A stretch of DNA of 5,029 nucleotides from an uncultured Mycoplasmatota bacterium (GTDB lineage Bacteria > Bacillota_I > Bacilli_A > RF39 > UBA660): contig CAMYTM010000059.1 in the NCBI GenBank assembly GCA_947297555.1, positions 1 to 5,029 on the forward strand, read 5' to 3'. A program made the position numbers and the translations under genes. Under the pieces are notes generated by a model that was not told where the DNA came from, searched no databases, and worked only from the letters and a program-made list of their open reading frames with translations. Shown piece by piece: positions 1-5,029 of the stretch (within the stretch, counting starts at the first letter, position 1; each line of letters opens with the position of its first letter).

Positions 1-2
1 GG

Positions 3-236
3 AATCGTCCTTATCTTCCTATTGAAAAAGAAGATATGGGAGGCTATTTTAGAATTATCACTTCTACTAAACCAGGCTTAACTGGTATTTGGCAGGTTAG
101 TGGAAGAAGCAATACAACTTTCCAGAAGCGTTTGATTTTGGAAAAAAATTATAGTTTACATCCTAGTTTTAAAAAGGATTTAGAAATTATTTGGAAAACT
201 ATCGTGCAAGTATTTAAAAAAGATGGTGCAGAATAA
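3..236 (+). CDS. Undecaprenyl-phosphate sugar-1-phosphate transferase, C-terminal part (5' end outside window)
   Basis: This is the C-terminal 77 residues of a bacterial sugar transferase (PF02397, polyprenyl-phosphate hexose-1-phosphate transferase; WbaP/WcaJ/PglC superfamily). Such enzymes move a sugar phosphate from a UDP-sugar to undecaprenyl phosphate at the inner membrane face, the first committed step of capsule or exopolysaccharide repeat-unit synthesis. The reading frame is open from base 3 and upstream to the window edge. It shows the family's terminal blocks in order: NRPYLP, EKEDMG, then KPGLTGIWQVSGRS, a spaced F-x-x-R-L stretch, a Y-x-L-H-P-S/D segment, and a C-terminus ending KKDGAE. 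The ATG at 36 is internal to the conserved EKEDMG block and is not a start. The membrane anchor and catalytic Asp-Glu region lie upstream, outside the window. Sugar specificity cannot be read from this end. The family call is very secure. The segment at 147-167 is shared exactly with the last gene of the window. Confidence 0.95.
   Translation, partial: NRPYLPIEKEDMGGYFRIITSTKPGLTGIWQVSGRSNTTFQKRLILEKNYSLHPSFKKDLEIIWKTIVQVFKKDGAE
147..167 (+). repeat. 21-bp exact direct repeat, copy 1 (in sugar transferase)
   Basis: Bases 147-167 are identical to 4364-4384, with flanking bases differing on both sides. In this gene the unit is read in frame as NYSLHPS, within the C-terminal helix region of the sugar transferase. 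It is too short to be a mobile element and has no inverted ends. Confidence 0.85.
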
Positions 237-241
237 TCAAT

Positions 242-276
242 TTAAGATAAAAATAAGAGTAAAAATATGATATGAT
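242..276 (+). promoter_or_regulatory. Possible sigma-A-type promoter with extended -10
   Basis: TATGAT occurs twice (266-271 and 271-276). The second copy is preceded by TGA, giving a TGn extended -10 form. TTAAGA at 242-247 lies 18 nt upstream of the first TATGAT and matches four of six bases of TTGACA; no good -35 is placed for the second copy. Transcription would begin about 278-285, at or inside the left arm of the hairpin that follows. Such hexamers arise often by chance in sequence this AT-rich, so this is only a candidate for an internal start serving the glycosyltransferase genes. Confidence 0.25.
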
Positions 277-318
277 AACTATATACGTAAAATAGCAGTA
301 TGGTATAGTTATTTTTTT
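275..318 (+). terminator. Hairpin plus T-run, possible weak intrinsic terminator or attenuator
   Basis: ATAACTATA (275-283) is exactly complementary to TATAGTTAT (304-312), giving a 9-bp stem. TAC (284-286) can pair with GTA (298-300) across a 3-nt bulge and lengthen it. The right arm runs directly into seven T (312-318), the layout of a Rho-independent terminator. The stem has only one G-C pair in its core, so it should be weak and allow readthrough. It lies 39 nt after the sugar transferase stop and 21 nt before the next start, and the genes on both sides belong to the same pathway. Partial attenuation fits better than a true operon end. A chance dyad in AT-rich spacer DNA is the main alternative. 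Confidence 0.35.
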
Positions 319-322
319 ATGT

Positions 323-329
323 GAGGGAG
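323..329 (+). promoter_or_regulatory. Ribosome binding site for the GT4 gene
   Basis: GAGGGAG lies 10 nt before the ATG at 340. It supports that start over the in-frame ATG at 358, which has only A-rich lysine and arginine codons in front of it. Confidence 0.6.
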
Positions 330-339
330 TGACAGATAA

Positions 340-1590
340 ATGGAGAAAAAGAAGAGGATGTTAGTGTATGCAAATTATTTTTATCCAGAAGTTGCTTCTA
401 CGGCACAAATATTAACGGAGTTATGCCAAGGTTTACAGAATGATTTTCTGATTACAGTAATATGCTCTGTTCCTTGTTACACAGGAAATATAGCAGCAGA
501 ATACAAAACAAAAAGGTTTTATGAGGAAGAATTTGAGGGAATTAGAATTATAAGAGTCCGTGTACGTGATTTTGATAAAAAGAAGAAAAAAAGTAGAATT
601 TTTCACATCATTAGTTATTTTTTAAATTCTTTTTTGGCAACTTGTAAAGTTGGAAAACAAGACATTGTATATACCATATCACAACCTCCGATATTAGGAG
701 GAATTTTAGGAAATTTAGGGCGTTTGTTAACCAAGGGGAAATTAATTTATAATATTCAAGATTTTAATCCAGAACAAATTATGGCCATAAAATATTCTAA
801 AAATAAGTTTCTTTTAAAAGTACTTTTTTGGCTAGATAAACATTCTTGCCATAAATCAGATTTAGTTGTGACAGTAGGTTCTGATATGCAAAAAACATTA
901 GAAAATCGCTTTAAAAATCAAAAAATTCCTTCTAATGTCGTGATTCATAATTGGATAAATGATCAAGAAATTTATCCTTTAGAAAAGAATCATAATCAAG
1001 TGATGCAATTTAGAAAAAAATACCATTTAGATAATAAATTTGTTATCATGTATTCTGGAAATATTGGATTGTATTATGATTTGGAAAATATAATAAAAAT
1101 TATGGCAAAATTTAAAAAAGAGAGAGATGTTGTTTTTGCTTTTGTTGGAGAGGGTTCTGTTAAAGATAATCTTGTCAGGTTTTGTGATGAGCAACAATTG
1201 GAAAATATTACATTTATCCCTTATCAAGATAAAAAAGATTTACTTTACAGTTTGAATGGTGCGGATGTTCATTTAGTTACAAATGCAAAAGGGATTAAAG
1301 GTGTATCTGTTCCTAGTAAAATTTATGGTTGTTTGGCCACCAATATTCCTATTTTTGGCATTTTAGAACCTGAAACAGAAGCCTGGAATATTATAAAAAA
1401 ATCGAACTGTGGAATGACAGCGGAAACTGGAAATTATAATGAGATTGAGGAAAAATTAAGACAAATAATTTTAGAAAAGGAACATTTTGTTAAGAAACAT
1501 ATGACAGGTAGAAAATATTTAGAAGAGAATTTTACGAAGGAAAAATCAATCGAAAAATATAGGAGCGAAATAAAAAAATTAGTAAAGTAG
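340..1590 (+). CDS. GT4 glycosyltransferase, WcaI/WbuB-like
   Basis: A 416-residue cytoplasmic glycosyltransferase with the two-domain GT-B layout, close to the normal length for the family. The N-terminal acceptor domain has the WcaI/WbuB-type opening block at about residues 13-28 (YFYPE, then STAQILTEL), SQPP at 114-117 and IQDFNPE at 139-145. The C-terminal nucleotide-sugar domain begins near 235 with YSGNIG at 238-243, then FVGEGS at 268-273, GVSVPSK at 321-327 and EPETEAW at 343-349, which is the donor-binding region. No signal peptide or membrane segment is seen. WbuB of Escherichia coli O26 is described as an L-fucosamine transferase and WcaI acts in colanic acid synthesis. That resemblance suggests action on the second sugar of the lipid-linked unit, but the donor here is unknown. 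The gene follows the initiating transferase after the operon's largest gap and is 8 nt from the next gene. The family call is firm and the sugar is not assigned. Confidence 0.9.
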   Translation: MEKKKRMLVYANYFYPEVASTAQILTELCQGLQNDFLITVICSVPCYTGNIAAEYKTKRFYEEEFEGIRIIRVRVRDFDKKKKKSRIFHIISYFLNSFLATCKVGKQDIVYTISQPPILGGILGNLGRLLTKGKLIYNIQDFNPEQIMAIKYSKNKFLLKVLFWLDKHSCHKSDLVVTVGSDMQKTLENRFKNQKIPSNVVIHNWINDQEIYPLEKNHNQVMQFRKKYHLDNKFVIMYSGNIGLYYDLENIIKIMAKFKKERDVVFAFVGEGSVKDNLVRFCDEQQLENITFIPYQDKKDLLYSLNGADVHLVTNAKGIKGVSVPSKIYGCLATNIPIFGILEPETEAWNIIKKSNCGMTAETGNYNEIEEKLRQIILEKEHFVKKHMTGRKYLEENFTKEKSIEKYRSEIKKLVK

Positions 1591-1594
1591 GGAG
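1590..1594 (+). promoter_or_regulatory. Closely spaced ribosome binding site for the GT2 gene
   Basis: GGGAG begins on the last base of the upstream TAG stop and sits only 4 nt before the ATG at 1599. The short spacing suggests translational coupling to the GT4 gene. The next in-frame ATG (residue 12) lies inside the conserved nucleotide-binding strand, so it cannot be the true start. Confidence 0.55.
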
Positions 1595-1598
1595 ATAT

Positions 1599-2318
1599 AT
1601 GCAAGATAGAGATTTTTTTATATCTGTTGCTATGGCAACTTATAATGGAGAAAGGTTTATAGAAGAACAGATTACATCTATTTTAAAAAATTTAAATGAG
1701 AATGATGAACTTATTATTTCAGATGATGCATCAACTGATCAAACGCTTGCTATTATAAAAACTTTTTCTGATAAAAGAATTAAAATAATAAAAGGGCCTC
1801 AAAAAGGAGTAAAACAAAATTTTGCCAATGCGCTTGCTCATTGTCAAGGCAAGTATATTTTTTTATCTGATCAAGATGACATATGGGAAGAAAATAAAGT
1901 ATTGAAAGTGTTAAAAGTATTGGAAGAAAAAGAGTGTACAGGTATAGTACATGATTGTGTTGTTGTTAATGAAGATGCAACAAAAAATTTAATGGATTCA
2001 TTTTTTCTACATCGTAAATCAAAATCTGGTATAATAAGAAATATATACAAAAATAGATATTTAGGGTGTTGTATAGCATTTTCTAGAGAGATGATAAAGT
2101 ACATTTTGCCAATTCCAGAGAATATTGAAATGCACGACCAATGGATAGGCCTATTGTGTGAAAAATATGGAAGTGTCTATTTTATGAAAGAGAAATTAAT
2201 AAAATATCGTAGACATGGAGGAAATGTATCTGCTATGCGACATTATCCTTTACTGAAAATGATTCAAAATAGAGTATCTTTAATAAAAGAATTTTGTAAA
2301 AGAATAAAAAAGAATTAA
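1599..2318 (+). CDS. GT2 glycosyltransferase, rhamnosyltransferase-like GT-A fold
   Basis: A 239-residue inverting GT-A glycosyltransferase that would add one sugar to the growing lipid-linked unit in the cytoplasm. The fold's marks run in order. SVAMATYNGERFI at 9-21 is the first strand and donor-binding loop. ISDDASTDQT at 40-49 contacts the nucleotide. LSDQDDIW at 89-96 holds the metal-binding D-x-D as D91-Q-D93. HDQW at 179-182 sits where the family carries its catalytic acidic base (D180). A YRRHGGNVSA block near 203-212 closes the domain. The LSDQDD, HDxW and YRRHG signature is typical of the subgroup often annotated as alpha-L-rhamnosyltransferase, but that donor assignment is only a guess. 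The protein is essentially the catalytic domain alone, shorter than relatives of about 300 residues that carry C-terminal extensions. No membrane segment is seen. It is tightly packed behind the GT4 gene and 25 nt before the polymerase gene. Confidence 0.92.
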   Translation: MQDRDFFISVAMATYNGERFIEEQITSILKNLNENDELIISDDASTDQTLAIIKTFSDKRIKIIKGPQKGVKQNFANALAHCQGKYIFLSDQDDIWEENKVLKVLKVLEEKECTGIVHDCVVVNEDATKNLMDSFFLHRKSKSGIIRNIYKNRYLGCCIAFSREMIKYILPIPENIEMHDQWIGLLCEKYGSVYFMKEKLIKYRRHGGNVSAMRHYPLLKMIQNRVSLIKEFCKRIKKN

Positions 2319-2330
2319 ATGGAATAAAAA

Positions 2331-2337
2331 GAGGTGG
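2331..2337 (+). promoter_or_regulatory. Ribosome binding site that fixes the GTG start of the polymerase gene
   Basis: GAGGTGG lies 6 nt before GTG at 2344, ideal spacing. Initiation there gives a first transmembrane helix starting at residue 2. The next in-frame ATG (residue 18) would remove that helix and has no comparable site before it. Confidence 0.65.
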
Positions 2338-2343
2338 TTTAGA

Positions 2344-3405
2344 GTGATACCTTATCTTATTTTAGTATTCATTGTAGTAATATCTTATTTTATCATGAAG
2401 AGAAATTTTAAAAATTATAAAAAAAAGTATTGTATATTTATGGGAATTATTTTATTTTTAATGCTTGCTTTTCGTGATACTTCGATGGGAGTTGATTTAC
2501 AAGGACTTTATATTCCTTATTTTAATATTATTAAAAACTTATCTTTTGCAGAAACCATTCAATTTACTCAAAATCAACAAACGGAAGTACTGTTTTATCT
2601 CTTAAATAAAGTTATCTCTTTGTTTAGTAAGAATATTCATTTTTATCTGGCTATTATGTCGATTCCTTATGTATTGGTAGTAAGTCGCTTTATTTACAAG
2701 TATTCTAAAAATCCGTTATTAGGGTATTTGATTTTTCTTTCTTTAAATTATTATTGTTTTAGTTTTTCAGCATTACGACATACTTTGGCTGCAAGTGCTT
2801 TGGTGTTTAGTTATGACTATTTGAAACAAAAAAGGGCAATGCCTTTTATACTCTGTGTTTTACTGGCCACATTGTTTCACCGTACGGCATTAGTCTTTTT
2901 AATTGCTTATCCTTTGATTCATTTTAAAATCAGTTGGAAGCAGACTTTTATAATGCTATTGATTCTATTATGTTCTACATTGCTTAGAGAATTTCTTTTT
3001 ACTTTTATTTTTTCTGTTTTTGATTCTGGACATTTTTCTAATTATGTAAGTATAGGAAAATCCATGAGTTTAGTGTTTTTTGTCATTAATTTTTTATTGT
3101 ATCTTTTTATGCTATATGTATTTAGAGAAAAAAAGAATGAACCAGAAAATCGTATTCTTTTGAATTTGCAATTTTTATGTATTTGCTTTGCTGCTTTAAC
3201 TCCTGTTTTAGGAGAAATGATTCGTATAAGTTTTTATTTTGGGGTATTTTTATGTGCTAGTTTACCCAATGCCATAGAATATTCAAAGTATAAAATTAAT
3301 AAAAGAGTCTATTATTCGGTTTTAGGGCTTTGTTTTATTCTTTATTTTTTAAACTTTACCGTTTATAATAGTTCCCTAGTACCGTATGTAAGCATTTTTA
3401 ATTAG
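2344..3405 (+). CDS. EpsG/Wzy-like polysaccharide polymerase, multi-pass membrane protein, GTG start
   Basis: A 353-residue integral membrane protein with about nine or ten hydrophobic segments separated by short basic loops. It matches the EpsG family (PF14897), the Wzy-type polymerases of Bacillota exopolysaccharide clusters. The expected role is joining flipped, undecaprenyl-linked repeat units at the outer membrane face. Two family signatures are visible. The first is an R-x4-G-x-D-x4-Y pattern (R44, G49, D51, Y56) at the start of the first large outer loop. The second is a FSALRHTLA block at 141-149 followed by LFHRTAL at 177-183, where the arginines and histidine are probable functional residues. 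Length is normal. Wzy proteins are among the most variable genes in such clusters, so the specific linkage cannot be predicted. It is the only multi-pass protein in the window, and no flippase (Wzx) is seen here. Its stop overlaps the ribosome binding site of the next gene. An O-antigen ligase-type role is less likely because the signature is EpsG-like. Confidence 0.88.
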   Translation: MIPYLILVFIVVISYFIMKRNFKNYKKKYCIFMGIILFLMLAFRDTSMGVDLQGLYIPYFNIIKNLSFAETIQFTQNQQTEVLFYLLNKVISLFSKNIHFYLAIMSIPYVLVVSRFIYKYSKNPLLGYLIFLSLNYYCFSFSALRHTLAASALVFSYDYLKQKRAMPFILCVLLATLFHRTALVFLIAYPLIHFKISWKQTFIMLLILLCSTLLREFLFTFIFSVFDSGHFSNYVSIGKSMSLVFFVINFLLYLFMLYVFREKKNEPENRILLNLQFLCICFAALTPVLGEMIRISFYFGVFLCASLPNAIEYSKYKINKRVYYSVLGLCFILYFLNFTVYNSSLVPYVSIFN

Positions 3406-3411
3406 GAGGAG
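3404..3411 (+). promoter_or_regulatory. Strong ribosome binding site overlapping the polymerase stop codon
   Basis: AGGAGGAG shares its first two bases with the TAG stop of the polymerase gene (3403-3405) and lies 9 nt before the ATG at 3421. Terminating and initiating ribosomes would meet here, which points to coupled translation. The spacer ends in six T directly before the start codon. Confidence 0.65.
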
Positions 3412-3420
3412 TTCTTTTTT

Positions 3421-4326
3421 ATGAATAAAGAGATTATAGAAGCATTAGAAGAAATTGTGAAAGAATACAATGCTATTTTATATTCCAAAGAATATAGAGT
3501 AGGAGCCAAATTATTAGAATTCAAAAGTTTAATCAAACGAGGTAAAATTTTTACGATTTTAAAAAAGATAATCATTCATAATAAAATAAAAAAATATGAA
3601 AACGGTGAACCAATAAAATACAATATTCAAAATATTCCAGTGTTGGATAAGAAAATAGTCATATATACGTGTATTACAGGGGATTATGATCGAGTAAGAG
3701 AACCTTTATTAAAGGTGCCAAATTGTGATTATATTCTTTTTACAGATAATGTAAATTTAAAAAGTAAAAAATGGAATGTTCAAGTGATTCCGAAAGAAAT
3801 AATGGAACAGTATAAAAACAATGGTACGCTTTTAAATCGTTATTATAAATTAAATCCTTTTTTATTATTTAAAGAGTATGACTATGCTATTTATGTAGAT
3901 GGAAGTGTGCAAATAGTTTCAGATCTTTCTACATTAGTTCATAGTATTGGGCCTCTTGGAATTGCTTTACATAAACATCGTTTTCGTCATTGTATTTATG
4001 ATGAATTTGAAGCCTGTAAAATTTTGAAAAAAGGAAATCAAAAACATTTGCAAGAGCAAATAGAACAATATAAAAAAGAGGGATTTCCTAAAAAATATGG
4101 TATGGCAGAGTGTGGTGTAATTGTTTTGGATTTACATAATAAAATGGCGAAGGAAATTTTTAATGATTGGTTTTTGGAATTATTAAATACTTCTAGTTTA
4201 CGAGATCAAATTTCACTTCCTTTTGTTCTTTGGAAAAAGAATATCCAAGTAGAGCAAATTACAACTTTAGGAAATAATATTTTTCAAAATCCTAAAATTA
4301 TAATACATAAAAATCATACGAAATAA
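3421..4326 (+). CDS. DUF616 (TOD1/MUCI70-type) putative glycosyltransferase
   Basis: A 301-residue soluble protein whose central and C-terminal parts match the DUF616 family (PF04765), named after plant TOD1 and MUCI70 and considered glycosyltransferase-like. The pattern runs as follows: IVIYTCITGDYD at 79-90 as the first strand and nucleotide loop, CDYILFTDN near 103-111, NRYYKLNPF at 139-147, YVDGSVQI at 158-165 where D160 may stand in a D-x-D/D-x-S metal site, HKHRFRHCIYDE at 184-195, ECGVIV at 230-235, and RDQISLPF at 261-268. The roughly 70-residue N-terminal part is lysine-rich and mostly helical in look, with a YSKEYRVGAKLL stretch at 21-32. It is outside the domain and may aid membrane or partner association. 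No signal peptide is present. Its place between polymerase and ATP-grasp genes suggests it adds a branch or side sugar, but no bacterial substrate can be named. The family call is good and the reaction is inferred. Confidence 0.82.
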   Translation: MNKEIIEALEEIVKEYNAILYSKEYRVGAKLLEFKSLIKRGKIFTILKKIIIHNKIKKYENGEPIKYNIQNIPVLDKKIVIYTCITGDYDRVREPLLKVPNCDYILFTDNVNLKSKKWNVQVIPKEIMEQYKNNGTLLNRYYKLNPFLLFKEYDYAIYVDGSVQIVSDLSTLVHSIGPLGIALHKHRFRHCIYDEFEACKILKKGNQKHLQEQIEQYKKEGFPKKYGMAECGVIVLDLHNKMAKEIFNDWFLELLNTSSLRDQISLPFVLWKKNIQVEQITTLGNNIFQNPKIIIHKNHTK

Positions 4327-4330
4327 AGTT

Positions 4331-4337
4331 AGGAGGG
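4331..4337 (+). promoter_or_regulatory. Ribosome binding site for the ATP-grasp gene
   Basis: AGGAGGG ends 8 nt before the ATG at 4346. It is a near-perfect anti-16S match and fixes the start of the gene that runs off the window end. Confidence 0.65.
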
Positions 4338-4345
4338 AGAATATC

Positions 4346-5029
4346 ATGTTAAAAAAAATAGTGAATTATAGTTTACATCCTAGTAGATTTATCATTTTTT
4401 TTGCTTCTCGAAATATTTTAAAATTAAAAGATGAAACGTATTTAAAAATATTATTTAAACTTAGTATGAAACAGGATTTGGATTTGAAAAATCCCAAAAC
4501 TTTTAATGAAAAATTACAATGGTTGAAACTTTATGATCGAAAAGAAATATATACCACCATGGTGGACAAATACGAAGTGAAAGAATATGTATCTAAAAAA
4601 ATAGGGAGTGAATATATTATTCCTACATTAGGTATTTTTGCTAATTTTGATGAAATTGATTTTGAACAATTGCCTAATCAATTTGTGATAAAATGCACCC
4701 ATGATTCGGGTGGTTTGGTCGTATGTAAAGAGAAAAGAGATTTTGAAACAACATCTGCTAAGAAAAAAATTCAAAAATGTTTAAAACATAATTTTTATTA
4801 TTTAGCCAGAGAATGGCCTTATAAAAATGTGAAGCCTAGAATAATCATAGAAGAATATATGTTTGATGAGAATCAAAGATTAGGGTTAATAGATTATAAG
4901 TTTTATTGTTTTTCTGGAGAACCTAAATTTTTGTATGTCTCTGAGGGGTTAGAAAATCATCAGACGGCTAAAATTAATTTTTTAAATTTGGATTATACGC
5001 TTGCGCCATTTCAAAGAGATGATTTTATT
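4346..5029 (+). CDS. TupA-like ATP-grasp protein, N-terminal 228 residues (3' end outside window)
   Basis: The frame is open from ATG 4346 to the last base, giving 228 codons of a protein that in this family is usually near 300 residues. It matches the TupA-like ATP-grasp family (PF14305), named for TupA of the alkaliphilic Bacillus teichuronopeptide locus and found in many capsule clusters, where it is often labelled a glycosyltransferase. ATP-grasp enzymes activate a carboxylate with ATP and join it to an amine or other nucleophile. Visible blocks: NPKTFNEKLQWLKLYD at 49-64, VDKYEVKEYV at 72-81, the hallmark KCTHDSGG at 116-123 (nucleotide-loop region), REWPYKNVKPRIIIEEYM at 155-172, and DYKFYCFSGEP at 183-193. 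The final metal-binding strands would lie beyond the window. A likely role is adding an amino-acid or other acyl decoration to the glycan, but the substrate is unknown. An A8 run lies at codons 3-5, and residues 7-13 repeat a heptapeptide of the first gene. Confidence 0.9.
   Translation, partial: MLKKIVNYSLHPSRFIIFFASRNILKLKDETYLKILFKLSMKQDLDLKNPKTFNEKLQWLKLYDRKEIYTTMVDKYEVKEYVSKKIGSEYIIPTLGIFANFDEIDFEQLPNQFVIKCTHDSGGLVVCKEKRDFETTSAKKKIQKCLKHNFYYLAREWPYKNVKPRIIIEEYMFDENQRLGLIDYKFYCFSGEPKFLYVSEGLENHQTAKINFLNLDYTLAPFQRDDFI
4364..4384 (+). repeat. 21-bp exact direct repeat, copy 2 (in ATP-grasp gene)
   Basis: Second copy of the 21-bp unit at 147-167, read in the same codon phase as NYSLHPS at residues 7-13 of the TupA-like protein. 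The two copies lie 4217 bp apart and bracket the four complete genes of the window. Confidence 0.85.

Noticed and set aside
36..236. Reading 36-236 as a complete small protein
   Set aside because: The frame continues upstream to base 3 with conserved sugar transferase residues (NRPYLP), so the ATG at 36 is an internal methionine of a larger truncated gene.
586..592. A7 run in the GT4 gene as a phase-variation site
   Set aside because: The run is interrupted by G nearby and encodes a plain lysine stretch. Runs of this length are frequent across the whole window, so it does not stand out.
1027..1227. Minus-strand open frame of 66 codons
   Set aside because: It lies wholly within the well-supported GT4 gene, has no ribosome binding site and shows no recognisable domain, so it is a shadow frame.
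1899..1925. Three imperfect 9-bp tandem units giving VLKVLKVLE in the GT2 protein
   Set aside because: The helix after the LSDQDDIW motif normally has this length and heptad-like Leu/Lys character in the family, so there is no sign of an expansion.
1871..2104. Minus-strand open frame of 77 codons
   Set aside because: It is antisense to conserved GT2 motifs, with low-complexity Ser/Thr/Phe composition typical of reverse-strand reading of AT-rich coding DNA.
4554..4565. 12-bp perfect palindrome CCACCATGGTGG, GC-rich in AT-rich DNA
   Set aside because: It lies inside the ATP-grasp coding sequence and encodes residues in the conserved stretch before VDKYEVKEYV. Coding constraint explains it, and nothing around it looks like an operator.

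Overview
The window is a 5 kb slice of a cell-surface polysaccharide (capsule, exopolysaccharide or teichuronic-acid-like glycan) biosynthesis operon. All genes lie on the + strand. Base composition is very AT-rich (by eye about 30% G+C). Ribosome binding sites are strong AGGAGG-type, and codon use is A/T-ending throughout. Together with an EpsG-type polymerase and a TupA-like ATP-grasp protein, this suggests a low-GC Bacillota, possibly a gut Clostridia or Erysipelotrichia-type bacterium. The species cannot be named from sequence reading alone.

Layout: (1) 3-236, the C-terminal end of an undecaprenyl-phosphate sugar-1-phosphate transferase, which starts the lipid-linked repeat unit. (2) 237-339, the only substantial gap, holding a hairpin followed by a T-run and a possible promoter. 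(3) 340-1590, a GT4 glycosyltransferase of the WcaI/WbuB type. (4) 1599-2318, a GT2 glycosyltransferase of the rhamnosyltransferase-like type. (5) 2344-3405, a polytopic EpsG/Wzy-like polymerase with a GTG start. (6) 3421-4326, a DUF616 (TOD1/MUCI70-type) putative glycosyltransferase. (7) 4346 to the window end, the first 228 residues of a TupA-like ATP-grasp protein.

Inferred joint function: the initiating transferase places the first sugar phosphate on undecaprenyl phosphate. The GT4, GT2 and perhaps the DUF616 enzymes extend the repeat unit in the cytoplasm, and the EpsG-like membrane protein polymerises it outside after flipping. The ATP-grasp protein may add a decoration through an ATP-activated carboxylate. 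The flippase, chain-length control genes and nucleotide-sugar synthesis genes are not in the window. Gaps from 340 onward are 8-25 nt, so genes 3-7 are probably one transcription unit. The gap at 237-339 is where transcription could be attenuated or restarted.

The most unexpected pattern is an exact 21-bp direct repeat. It encodes the same heptapeptide in frame in the first gene (147-167) and the last gene (4364-4384), which are otherwise unrelated. No RNA genes, CRISPR arrays, insertion sequences or minus-strand genes were found.
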